From contig WMCF01000035.1 of NCBI GenBank assembly GCA_009792885.1, positions 5,315,538 through 5,379,537 of the forward strand: DNA of 64,000 nucleotides, written 5' to 3'. The stretch's first letter is position 1; each line of letters opens with the position of its first letter. The position numbers were made by a program, and so were the translations under genes. This DNA is from Eremophila alpestris peregrina (lineage: Eukaryota > Chordata > Aves > Passeriformes > Alaudidae). The notes under the pieces were generated by a model that saw nothing but the letters and a program-made list of their open reading frames with translations, had not been told where the DNA came from and did not search any database. Positions 28,601 to 42,100 of this stretch are shown piece by piece.

Positions 28601-31600
28601 TTTTACTTAGCAATAACCTTGACCATTTTCAATAATAGTTCAATCTGCCCAAGAAAAGAATTCAGTCTGCTCTGTGCTACTGCCATCCTCCCTCCTACTG
28701 ATGAACGCATTTAGCACCCCATTTCATTGACTTCAGAGCAGCCTTTAGCTTCATTCCCCTCTCTGAGATGCACAGAGATTTCTGTCTTTAGAGTTCAGTT
28801 TCATTTTTGTCCCCTTTCCTGCTCTGCTGTGCTTTTGTGTGCGTGTCTATGGCTGTGCATGTTGGTGTCCCTGTACCAAGACCTTCCCTGCTGAAGTTTA
28901 CAAAAGCTCCTTTTGGCAGGTTCCATTAACCTTCTTCATCAGTTTATTGTGCCCTGAAAATCCAGATACGCAGAGATGGCACAATGCTCTTCACACATCG
29001 AAATGTCAATGTTCTTTTAAAAAATCTGAGCTTTCTAAAAATTCACCATGAATAAAAATGTTAGTGAAAGGCAATGTGCCTATGTTTAGTGTAGTTTCTT
29101 TAGTCTGCATGTCAAAATAGAGCACAACTATTTTTGGGAACACCTGTCAGCACTCTTACCTCCATTTTGCCTGGTTATTTCCTACTAACATTCATTTATT
29201 TTCCTATTTATCACCTTGCAGTTGCAGTTGTGAGTCCTTGATATTTGGGATAACTTTGTGACGCCTCTCTGCCTTTAGAAGTTCCCTAAAATATATGCTG
29301 CTTCTCTGTTCTTAATTATTGTCCTTTCTTTTTACTTTTAGGCTTTTATCACCACAATTGTATCATTTAACTTAGAGCACTCTGGGACAGTAGACAAAAT
29401 AGTTATATTTTGCTTTATTAGGGAGCCATAGGTCCTCAGATATAATTGTCATAAAGGAAATGCCAAGTTTTAGATTCGGGCAGTTGTTATTTCAGTATTT
29501 GACAGAGAAAAGAGCAGATAAGTGTTAGGGTTAATACTGCACATACTTCAACTGAACCTTTTGCTTGCTGCTACAGCTCTCTTCAGCCACCTGTCATTAG
29601 TTTATTTTTCTTTATGAGACATATAAAGAAAGGGCTCTTGCCACCTGAAAAAGGACTATTTTCAATGATACAAAGCACCATTTAAAGATAACGATTCTAT
29701 GAATGAAACATACTTTAAGCAGAAGTTGAGTAAATTGTTTGGAGGGAGTCAACCATTTACAGGAATAAAAAAGAACAAACATAATTGTATAAAGTAATAC
29801 AACATTTGGATAAATACTTACATAATAATTGAGAGATAACTAAATTGGATCAATTTCTGAACCCTTTCCTTGATATCCAGAATTCATGTCTGATGAGAAG
29901 GACTTACACATTAAAGTTTAGACTGTTGTGCCATGAAGAAATTGGCTGACATACACAGGAAGCAACTCAAAGAGAAAAATATGGATTAATTTGGTATGTT
30001 GCACTGTGGAAATGTGGACTGTCCAGGATATCTGATCTCAGAGCTCTTAAAATGAAAAGCTGAATTTATGGGATATAAAGATGACATCCGAGTAAGAAGG
30101 TGATCTCTGATGAGGAAAAACCCCAGACCAGTTTAGAAAGGGTGTTTTAGATCTGTTTTTTTAGCTAAAAGTTTGTAGAGTGTGTGGCTAGGCAGCTTTT
30201 TGTGGTATGTGTTTAAATAATTTTAGTCACTAAATTAATCAGAAAAATATGCTGGAGGGAGTTTCAGTTCTGGTGCAGAATGAAGGATATGAACACAGTG
30301 TCAGGATCCAGCACACACCACGATGGTTTCTGTGTTGCTGGCTATCACAGGCTGCTTCTCTGCTGCCTTAAGGAGTAGCAGAAAGCCAGCACTGTTATTT
30401 TTCCCTGCTCTTTCCAAGAACCATGGAAAAACACATGAAATTATATTATAGTATGTAATTATATATATATTTGAGTTTTTTAGAACAATTTCAAACCTAA
30501 CTCTAATACTTGTTTATAGGATCCAGGTATAATGGCGTTTAGGAGGAGATGTGTAACCCTTTCAGTGCAGACAAACATTTTCAGGGAGATTCTGAGGAAT
30601 TAATTGTATGCAACTGTAGACTGAAATAAATGCTCCCAGTGGAAAACATACCGTGTTTTAAACTGAACATGTTTGTTTATTTCCACTCTGCTGAGTGCCT
30701 TTGATGTGTTCTGTGTTGTGCCTTTTGGTGTGCTAGAGCTTCATAAACATAAATATTGCTGATAGCCATATAATTATGGACAGATGGACAAGTAAAAGCC
30801 AACTGAGAGACACTTGCTTGTTTTCAGAAATGGAATGGAGTTTGTTTGTTTGTTTTTATTTATATCAAAGATGCAAAGAAGCAAAATTAATGTCTGCAGT
30901 GGTGGGAGCCAGGCAGAAGGAAGCATTACATAAGTCCTCCACTTCCCAATCCCATTCCCTCCAAAACACTTTTCCTGACAGGGTTTGAAATCAAATTGTG
31001 TACCACAAATCTCTTATTTCTATACTGGAACACAGGCCCTGCAGTTTTGGGGGAAAGAGCAGCAGAACAAAATCCATTGTAATCCATCTCTTGCTCCAAA
31101 CAAAGCAGTTCAGTCTGTTGTGCTTCCTCTTATCAAAACTGAGGTTTTGTTCAGCTTCAGCATTTTCACCTGTGAATCAATGTCCAGGAAAGTTGAATAG
31201 GATTAGGGAAGGGATAGACAGGAAATGTAAAGACACAAAAAGCCTCACTGAACTTTGATCAGTCATGTGGGCATCTGCCCCAGGTGCATTCATTCAGAAG
31301 AGCTGCAGCCTCTCCCTGCATTTCCTTGAATTCTCCTGAAAGCTTTATGTCTTTAATTTTTGGTCTCTGTACCTGATAGACATTTCTTAGGCTCAGAAAT
31401 GCTACAAGGTTACATTGCATCATGTTTAATGGTGAGGTTTTTAATATTTTAAGCGATTTATGAGACTGAGGTTTAGTTTAACAAAGAAAACAATGAGTCA
31501 GCAGTCTTGAAACGCTGAGCATTTGGAGCCACTTGCTCAGTAAGATGCCCAATTCAGATCAGATTAACACCTATGAGCACAAAAGGCATGCAAAGGGTGT

Positions 31601-34600
31601 GAACATCTCTGAGATGCAGACTTCAAAATGTGCTACGACTTTAGATGCTCTCATCAGGGAATGGATTTGTGGCTTTGATTCTTGCTGCTAGTTTTGAGGC
31701 TTTTTAAGTGTTTCAGGAGCATGCTTTAATTGTTAATGTTGAGTAAAAAGGGTTGGAGAGTGAGCTCCAAAGCAGACTGTGCAAACTGACTGACTCCCAG
31801 CCCACGAGAGCAGACTGCAGCCACAGATGCAGGCCTTGCACCAGGATGGGTTCATACAGGAACCAGAAATAATACTGAATAAAAATACTCAGGAATCCAT
31901 CAAAGCTTGTTTAGGAGATTGTTTTGGGTAGAGTTTTAGCTGTCCCAAAAAGGCTAAAAAGAACTAAAGCAACAGTTAAGCAGTGCAGATGACAAGAGGT
32001 CCTACACTTGCCTCTTTCTGAATTGCTGGGACCAGAGCATCTGCACTACAGGGAACTGCACAGCCCATGTTCTGTAGTCAGTGAGCCAGGTTTTTATGAG
32101 ATTTTCAAGGAAGCAACCTCACTGATTTGTTTATCTCATTGAACAGACTGGGTTCTCTTCATCCAGAATCTAGTCCTTAAGGAGGTTTCCATCAGGTCCT
32201 AGAGTATATGGATGTGGCACTAGCATGTGACAAAGAATCAGAAAGAAGGATACAAAATACTGGCTATTCAGATTCCAAATTAACTAAAGAAGATAGAAAT
32301 AAATTATAGATATTGCTATATTGTAATTAAATGTAGTACAGAGTGTGGGGGGTTTGGCTTTCCAAGCAACAAAAGAATATCACAATGCTGATACTGCATG
32401 TCCTCCTTCCTGCCAGAGCATAATTGTTATAGAAAATAAGTACTCATCCAAAACACTTGAAATTATTCACCAGCTACAACAATTTTAATAAACATTTCCT
32501 GGATTTGGGATGTTTTTCTGCTCTCTATTGTATCTTTTCAAGAGAGGTAGAAAACAATCTCTTTTCATCTAAGTAAGAGCACTATATTTAAACCCTGAAT
32601 AAATATTTATTAAGGATAAGCTATATGTATTTTAGGAGTTAAATAAAATTTTCCATCAGGATTTTAAAGATTCACATAATTAAGCACACATTGTGGAGGG
32701 TCTGGTGTGTTTGCTTGTTCTGCAATGAACTTTTGTTTTTTAAGAAGCATTTGCAATTGATTACGTATTCTTTGTTTATCTAATGTTGACCCAACTGATC
32801 ACTTTGAGCCCTTGTTGCCACTTCTGTGCAGTCAATCAACCTATCACCTTTATTCCACCGCAGTAGATACCTTTGTATTATTTGAGATATTAAAGTGTCT
32901 CTGATTTTGGAGGGGTGGGAATTATTACATCAGTGGAGGAGCTGATTTCATGGTGTGTCTGTGTGTGAGCTGTACCAGTATGTAACCAGTATGGTTACCA
33001 GTGCCTCTCCATGTCTGTGCAAACACTGATCAGGTTCTTAGGGTGTCTGTGGAGACGTGCATGGATTGTTCTGTGCATGACATGAACATTTCTTGGCAGG
33101 TATGAAGCACACAAAATCTCCTTAGCTGCCTTGTAAACAGAGATCTATCAGTGGCCTTGCATCCAGAATATTCTGAAACTGAAGTTTCTTTTCTAGGATG
33201 TATCTCAGCACATACCAGAAGGGACCACAAGTCCATCAGCCCCAAAGAGATTTTCTGTTTATAGTATCTTAGTTGCTCACACTTGAAAAAGCTGCAGTGA
33301 AACAAGGCTTCTTTCAAGAAATTGCCCCAACTTTTAATATATGGCAGCAAGAGTGGAAGGATGCTGATTCAAAGGCCTGTCATATTTTCTTTAATTTTGC
33401 ATTTCTCCCCTCAAGCTTAGCATTTTTCTTGTCATAAGGATTTGTCCTACTTTTCCACTCTCATCTAATGTATCAGGAGTGCAGAAAATGAGAATTAATT
33501 TGCAAGTAAAAGTAAATAAACCACGTAAACTCTCAGGCAATCTCCTTTAACTGCCATGTTGTGGTATTGAAAATCACTGTGTATCTACAACATTTTAAAT
33601 GATGGGATAAACTTGTATAAATCCAGGCTGAATATATGCTTATAGAAAGTTGGGTACTTATGAATATAGAGGACAGAAGTAATTACTGGGGCAGATGCTC
33701 CCCTCTGCTAAGAATCATAATTATATAAGAAGGCCTACATGGTTTTGATGTCATTTCCTGAAATGGCACCGTGTTCAGATGTGTAATTTTGGGGACAGAG
33801 TGACAAATAAGCAGTTGGCTGATTACTAATATGGTAATTTTAGATCCTTTAATTGTGATGAGTAACAGTCACCCAACTTCACCTCTTGCCAAAAATCTCT
33901 CTTTGGCAGTTGATTTAATTCCATTGATACTTGGGTTTTTTTGGTCACTGCTCTAAGTAATCCCACCAGGAAGCTTCTGATACAAGGTAGGCCAGGTAGG
34001 ATGTGGTGTGACAGGGAGTAAGGGCAAAGGACAATTCAGTGGTGATGAGGAAAGTCAATCCAATGAGAATGTCCTTCACATTCATGAAGGTCAGTCTCTC
34101 AGCTCCTTCTCCCTTTGCTTTTCCCACACTCTTCCATAGCTACAGGATCTCTAGATTTGGAGGGATTGCTGGTTTTTCTCCTTCTTTTATTCCTGTACAA
34201 AAGGACTAGCTTTGACAAACTGAGGAAATGAACAAGTAAGAGGTGCTGCTGTTAAAGAAGAAGCACATGTTGGTGGCAGAGGTGGGATGGGGCCCTGAGG
34301 CTCATGGGGAACTAGAGAGGAGTCATAAAACACTTAATATACCTGTGAACAACACAAATACACTCTGATGTCAGGCTCTTATATCACTTGTCATGAAGAA
34401 TGGGACTGCTGTCCTAATCTTGAACTTGGTGACTTCCTTGAAAGGGTATTTTACTGTGTTATATCACAAAGGATATTGCATTCCAGATGCCATTTAAAAA
34501 TCAGCATTCAGGGCAGCATTTTTTTAATTTCCTATAGCAGAACGTGCAAATAAATTTAGCAGATGTTATTAGAGCTGGTAGGGGGTGAAAGGCAAATAAG

Positions 34601-37600
34601 AATTGCTGATAGGGATTTTCTCTGTGTGCTGCTGCTGGGATCCTGCAGAGACTAGACAGTCTTAGTTAAAGCTTCAGTATGTTGCTCTTCATGGGAAATC
34701 TGTCTCTTTTTATATTATTTCACCTGTGAAATCTATTTACAGAAGAGGAGTTTTCCATTCACCTTTCCTAGAACCATGTTACATTGTTGCTCAAAGTGGA
34801 AGGGCGATCTGCAGCTGTGGATGGTGAACCAGTGTGATTAGTTATCAGGAATATAAATGAAACATTCTCCTACAAGCTCACCTTTTTCTTTCCTGTGTGG
34901 GCATGCAAAGTTCAGTGGCTGGACTCTTCACACAGTACAAGATATTACACTCTGCTGCTTTTACCTCCCTTTCATGTTCTTCTCTCTTTTCTTAACACAC
35001 GTTTGCCTAAAAGTAGGCCAGCATGATGGATTGATTGTGGACTAAAATACTCCCATATCCCATGTTCTGGATTTTCCAGCTTTGAAAGCACTCTGCAAGA
35101 AAAAATGTGCTTACAAGAAAACTGATGTATTCAATTTATTACTTTCTATTGTCTTCTGTAGAGCTTATTTTGAAAAAAAATACAGTTCTTGAAATGAAGT
35201 GAAGAAAAAGAGGCTGATTTGCATTAAAATTCTTTTGCAAATTTGTTGTTTTGGGGGAGGGAAAGAAGGATATTTGGAAAATACAGAAATCTTGATGGTA
35301 TTGTTATAAAGAAGTGGGTAACCACTGCAGAATGGAGTTGACACTGGTGAAATGACATGATGTTTTCCTGATAGAGGTATTCTTTTATTAAGATTCCTTT
35401 TTTTTTCTGATGATTGAATTCCCACTCTGCTGTCCTGCAAGCAAAAATATGAGCCCTTCTCCCCTGTCCCTGTATTCCTTCCTGGCTCCATACTTTTCCC
35501 ATCTATTTGTTCCCTTTTGTTGCAGGAACTTGTTGCCACCTTTCTGTAGCAAATCCATCTCCGACTGTCCGTGGCTTAATCAAGCTCTCTCTTAGAACAG
35601 ATCCTTGACCAGGATTTCTGGGAAGATAATGAATTGTTTTCCACAAGTAGCATTCTGAATGCAGAGCTTGTCAGTGCAGACACCTCAGTTATTTTCCTAG
35701 CAGGACAAGAGAATACAGGCAGAGACAAATTTTCTTGCTCTGAATTCACTTTGTGCCTTTGTGAAAGGATGAGTTTTTAGTATTTTGACTGAAAAGGAGA
35801 TTAAAGTCCTTTTAAACCTCCCCATTTTCTCTGATGCACACTGCAGGCATTCTCATGCTACTGCCAGAATTCTCTGCAAGGTGTGTGGAAGACACAAGGA
35901 GCCTTGCCTCGATGCCAGGCTGTGTGTCACCAAGTGCCAGAGCATGGCCACTGGTGTCTGTGCTTGCAGGTGGGAAAAGAACCCACTGCTGTTGGTGCTC
36001 AGAGATTAAACAGCCAGAGGGGCTGGATGTGACAGGCAGCAGTCAGCTGTACACTCCTTAGCTTTGTGTTCTTTGTGGGTTGGGGTTTTTTGATTCCAAA
36101 TTCCATCACCCACAGACACTTTGGTCCATGTCAGTGGGACCAGGTTGTCTGCAGAGTTCAGGCAGTTCTTTATCAAATCTCACATGCCCTTCCTTTCAGT
36201 GTTTTTCCTGTCTTTCCTTATAATGGAGAGAACCACTCTGAGCCATAACTGTGCCTTTCATTTTTGCAGCATTCATGTCATGTCTCCTAAATAGCTGTAT
36301 GGGCAAACAAGGGAGGGGTTTTCCACCTCCTAATCCTTCCCTTCCTATGAAACACTTTCTATGAAATCTGAATCGATTTATCCCCTGATATCACACTGCT
36401 TAAGTAACACTGAGAGAGCTGTTCAACTATTGGAATCAGTTGATTCAGTCTTAATTCCTAAAATTCACATTTATTTGGATAGAATGGGACTTTTTTTCCA
36501 ATTTGAGGTTTGTCCCAGTAGTATTAAGTTACATCATGCTATGCAGAATTACAGCACTGATTTAATCTTACTTCAAATGTGTTTTTTCTTAAAACTAAAC
36601 AAAAAATTATAAGGCAATATTGAAGTAGGAAAAAAAGACAATACTTTTAATTGAATTCAGTGAGATTTTATGCTCACTAGACAGTGCTGTGCATTTTCTA
36701 ATAAAAAAGAAGTTAAGAGGAGTATTACTTTTACCCATCGTGGTTGACAACTTGGGCTTTTCCACACATCTTCTATTCCTTGCAGCATCACAAAGATAAA
36801 TGTTCTTATACCCTTCTGTCACAATTACTTTGAACATTTTCAAATGCAAAAATCCATTTCCTTTATCAAGGAGGAACTTATACTAAATAAAAGTATTTCT
36901 AAAACAGCATTTCAGCATATTTATTGGCACTTGCCATGACTATACACATTTTTTTGTCCAAAAAATTCATATTTCTGCCTTGGAAGATTAAATTTGTGCT
37001 ATATTCATATTTGGAAATGGAAGCCAAATGGATGTCTCCTTGTGCAGAAACCTGGTATTTGCATTTATGCACAGAATCATTTAAATGTTTTAATTTCATG
37101 TTTAGAGTTTTATTAATGGTTTGAAGGTTCTATATTTCTTGCTCTTTGGGTTTTTTCCAAATATTGTGGTGTTGTTGCAAAGACTTGTTTTTAAGCGGCT
37201 GTTGAGAAATTGTTGTGAAAAATTGTGTTAGGGAATAAGCAAAGAAAATTTATGTGTTTTCAGCAGAAAAAGTAGAAGACTAAATTTTACTTTTCCAACA
37301 TAAAGGAAGAAAATCCAAATCTGCGTATGGTTCTATTTTTTCCCTTTTATATTGGATTTTTCTAAAAACATAATTGTGCTACAGGTAGGAATGAGTGCCT
37401 ACTGTATCAGTAGCCCCAAGGAGAACACAAAATAACACATTTCTAGTCACAAAGAGAGGAAAGGCAATGTTAAAGCTGGGAAGCTGCAGAAGATGCACCA
37501 ACAAAAAGAATATGGAAATACATGATTTTCAAAAATAACACCAGTGGTATGAGAATTGAAATGCTTTGAAAGAATACCAACTGCTAAGTTGAGAGGGATT

Positions 37601-39130
37601 GCCTGGATTTAATAATCATCCTGAGCCTATAAAAGCATTTGCATATCAAATTTAGCAATCTGAACGTTTTTATATATATATAAGGTTAAGACACAGAGTC
37701 TATCCAGTTCTTTCGTAGGAGTTCAGCTAATTAAAACATGATAGTTCCAGAGAGACTGTGAAACTGAACTCTGGTAAACCATGTGTAATTTGTTAAATTA
37801 GAGACAAGAACATCAAGGTTAATATGTCTGTTGCTATTAAAAAAGGTTGGATTCATGAAAAGATAGTTTTAAGATTGGTGTTTTGAGATACTTGCAAGTT
37901 TGCAAATGTGTAGCAGTTCTGGCTGAAAGTGTGCAGTAGCTGAAGGCTTCATGGAAGTCAGTTTTATTTCAGCCATGACCCATTCATTTGAGCCAGCCAT
38001 GTATTTCTCTGGCATGTGATGGTCAAGTCTGTGCTAGTGGAGAGAAACAGTAGACATAATTATGTCCATAATAATTTTATTTTTTGAAGAGGGGTAAGAA
38101 ATTCTAATTAAGTGGTGACAACAGTCAACATAAAGCCTACCCAATTTCTTTCTCCTTTTGGCACACAACAACCCTGCTGGCAGAGGTGAGATGAGGTAAA
38201 TTTTTTCCAGGTTTTTCTGGAGGTTTTAGTTGCTCTCACTCCTCTCAAGGAGTTTGCTGCCTTCCTTACTGGACTTGGAAAATAAGTAGGCTTGTGAAGT
38301 CAATCTGAGATCTCTTGTACTGATGCCACTGATAACTGGGAAAATAAAGATGCAGACAAAAGTACAGCCACAAATCTGTCCCCACAGTGTGCAGCATTGA
38401 GCTGTGCTGATATGCTCTTACTTTGCTCTGTTTGAAAATCATACACATTAAAACTTCCTTTCTCTCAGGACTCAATTCTGCACTAAGATGGCAGCAAAAT
38501 CTTATTCGTGAGAGAAAGAACTGGACCTGATTGATATAGATAGGCTAGCTTTAGCTTTCTAAAGAAATTCAATTCTAAATAAGCTGTAAATATATATATC
38601 TCCAACCTGTGTGCCTTTTATCTGTAGTCTCCAATTTCACTTCACACTTTGCTGTGATAAATTATTTGACTGCTCAGAATGTGTGATATTCAAAACTACT
38701 TTTCTGTGCCTGAAGTTGAAGTTGGTGTGAGTATTATTGGAAAGCTTCCTTCTTCTTGATATCCATAAGGTAGTATCAGGGTTGGGATATGAGTTTCAGT
38801 AATTCAGATATTCCTAAATACTTTTCTCCTTCTATCTGTTCTATGAGAAGGAAAAGTTCACATAATATTAACATACTTTTAGGTCTGCAGCACATTTTCA
38901 AAGCTGCTATTAGAAGATACAACCAGAATGCTTGCAATACTTCAAACAGATTAATGCATACCTTAGGCCAGACTCTGAAGTGGTGTAAGGCTGCTGGATT
39001 CTGAAAAGTTGACAGTTATTCCAAATGTCTGCCCTTCAGATTTAATCCCAGTCATTTGATCTGTCTAGAGAAAATTTCACTCTTCACACTCCCATGTGAT
39101 ATGAAAATTGATACTCACACAGGGTCCTGA

Positions 39131-39164
39131 GTACAATCCACACTGAGGATCATGTGGATTGTAC
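39131..39164. repeat. Perfect inverted repeat, 12-bp arms
   Basis: GTACAATCCACA (39131-39142) and its reverse complement (39153-39164) flank a 10-base loop. Unlike most local hairpins here, the arms are not simple A/T runs. Confidence 0.85.
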
Positions 39165-42100
39165 ATTTAGCAGTACAGAAGTTTAAAAAACAGTCCAGCT
39201 TCACCAGACTTTGGTATCTGTTTGGTGTGTGCTTCATCTGTGAGGACAGAATGGTGAGCATTGTGCAAAACCAGTAGCAGGGGTGCTCACATTTCTTTGT
39301 TTGATGTTTACTTAGTCAGAAAGTGCCTGTGCCATGCCCATCTCCTGTTCACCCTGACCCCAAACAATGCTTCATCTCCTACCTTCTACACATAATCCCT
39401 GTCAGGAAGCCCTGTCCCTTTAGAGAACAAGACAGAGTAGGAACCCACGGGAGACAGTCAAATTTACAGCCTTTATGTTCACAGGAGGGGTTGTGTTTAA
39501 AAGCAGATCTAGAAAGCAGAGACAGGTGTTAATACTGAGTTATTCAGCAGCCTAAATTTTCAACTATTTAGCAAATTATTGCATTAAATATCAGACTTGG
39601 CCTTAGGGTTGTGGGTTTTTTTCCCCTGAGTAAGTTATTTTAGCAATTTAATAATAAGAATCATTAGTTCTTTCAGCCAGTGCTACTCCATAGTCTATAT
39701 GGTCTGGCTTCCTGTTGTTATGGACAGCAATAAACCGAATTTATTTTAACTTGCCAAAATTGTTTGTAACCATTTTAGGTTCCTGTCTCTTTTGCCATTG
39801 GATTTTGGCACTTGTACATAGCAAACTGTTTTTTCCTGTTACATCTTTGCAGCCTCACGTTTGTCCCTGAGGGAGGAAAGAGATTGTTTAGTGCACTCTT
39901 GTCCTAGTATCAAGCAAACTTCGAAACCATTGTGTGGGTGGTTTAAATGCATCCTTAAAAAAATTTGCTTCTGCAAAAGAACTTAGAAATGCTAGACTTT
40001 CAGTCTGTGCATAATGTCATGCTGTTCAAGGATATGCTCCCAACATTTCAGAAACAACTTGTCTCTTCTTCAAAATGTTTTTAGTTTGAAAAAATTTGCA
40101 TATTTTGATGTTAGAGCACTTTGTAGTATGAAGAACAAGGTGTTCTCTCTCATTTGTGAGTTATCAATGTTCACTATATTTTATAAACATTCATATTTAG
40201 AAGTGTTTAAATAGATTTTATAAGGCTATTATTATTATATTGATGATTTTGGTGTCTTGTAGTAAAAAATATTGTATGACTTAAACAAGAAACAATCAAT
40301 ACTTATGACCACATCCTTTATTTGGCCACTTTCAAATGCTTTAGTACTTTCGAGGGGGGCAAGTAAAACTCCATCAGCTACTGCCAGCAAATATTACAGC
40401 TTAAAAAGTAAGGGGCAAGATCTGAGGTTAGAGAAATGTGTACACTTCCTTTGAAGAAGCTCATACTCAAATTTTAAAAAAGAAATATTAATTTCTATTT
40501 AGTTTTATGAAGAGACTGGCAACCATCTTTTGGAGAGCTTTTTCAAAAATTATTATCAAAACACTACCATGAAATAGTGGAGATAAGTGTCGTGTAATAT
40601 GGAGGGTTTCCTTCCACCTTTTTGGCTTATCACCTATTAAACTGACAGAACAGAACAATTGCTGCCAGCTCACAACAGGGTTTTGAAGCTTGTTGCCAAT
40701 CTCAATGTGATAAATGAATCAGTCCTTTTCTGCAGCTGTCACATTTCATTACTTATTTCAATTCACTTTGCTTGCACGAGGTCTTTTTCCCTTGTAGTTT
40801 TGACACAATTCTGCTGTTTTAAAATCACACCAGTCTGTAAACTCGCTGTAACTGGTAACGTTTGAAAAACAAGACATTACCTGCAAAATGTGATGCCAGT
40901 TCATGCCTGCTACAGCTTACAGGAATGGATTTCAATGTTTTCAAAATGTGCCTCCCACTCTGGACATGGCATTTCACAAAAGTCCTTTTAAGAATTCCCT
41001 TTGCAATTGGAATTTCAGTTGACATGGAACTCAAGTAAAAGCACAGCAATGACAAGGAGACAGGTGAAACAGGCCCTTCTTAAAGCCTTGTGTGTGCTGG
41101 GAGTCAACTTGTGTGCTGCATTATTTATGAGCAGGGAATGTGTTGGAGAGGTGGTGATCTGGACATGACATCTGATGTCTGGATGGTGCTTCCCTCACTC
41201 CCAGTGTCCTGTGGCTTGATTTCCTTAAAATGAGAATAATGCAGCCCTTATCTTTCATGCCATTGCATCTAGACTTTCTACTTGAATACCAAAACTTGTG
41301 CCACTTCAGGTGATGTTCACATCGCTGGGATACTTTCTTTCCTTTACACAAGAGCAGAGAGAGTCTGGGTGGAAAATATGCCAGGTAATCTGGTAAGGAT
41401 GGTCATGGGTGATGGAAGCTCAGTGATCCCCAGTACCAGTGGTGTTAATGAAATGAGCATTCATTCTGGCAACTGCTGGCCAAAAGATTTTCAAAGCTTT
41501 TTTGAAAAATTGTAATCTTTCCCTGGGGAGGTTTTGGTTTGTGTGTATCTCATATGAAGCAGGGAAGCCTGACTTACAAGAGGGATAGAAAGAAATCCAC
41601 CTGTATTTCTAGATTTTAAGTGCAAAATCTGCAGTTGTGCGAGTGTGCAAAACATACCCACAGCAGGATCATAATCCATAATTAGGGCTCCTTTAATTGA
41701 AATGCCCATGCAGCACTAATAAATTGCACTTGCATGAAGTTTGTGTATCTAGAAATGTATGCAATAAAACAACAGTAGGTGGGGCTCTATCATTTATTCA
41801 GTAATTAACTTTTTCGCTTTTCTGAGATGAATTAAATGCTTTTTCTGGGGAGGACTCAAGATGTAGTCATGGGTAGATATCAGAGCCAACTAAACTGCTG
41901 AGTAATCTAACATTCTGTACCCTGACCATCCACCCACACTCTCCAGTCTTGTGTTGCTGTCTGCTCATTTTTATTCCTACTGGGGAGGAGGGCAGGAAAA
42001 ACAGCCTTCAAAAAGCTGTTTCTGACTTGCTTTGCTTTAAGAGTTTATAAAATACTATTGGAGACTCCTTACTCTGAAGTATGAAACTATGCAGAGAAAA

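Noticed and set aside
35165..35539. 124-codon minus-strand frame
   Set aside because: No domain or homology recognised, Ser/Lys/Phe-rich composition of AT-rich DNA, and an overlapping 92-codon frame in another phase. Length is within chance for 64 kb.
35785..36009. 74-codon Cys-rich frame suggesting a zinc-binding domain
   Set aside because: Cys spacing does not fit a known finger, and an overlapping frame of similar length exists, so chance is the simpler explanation.
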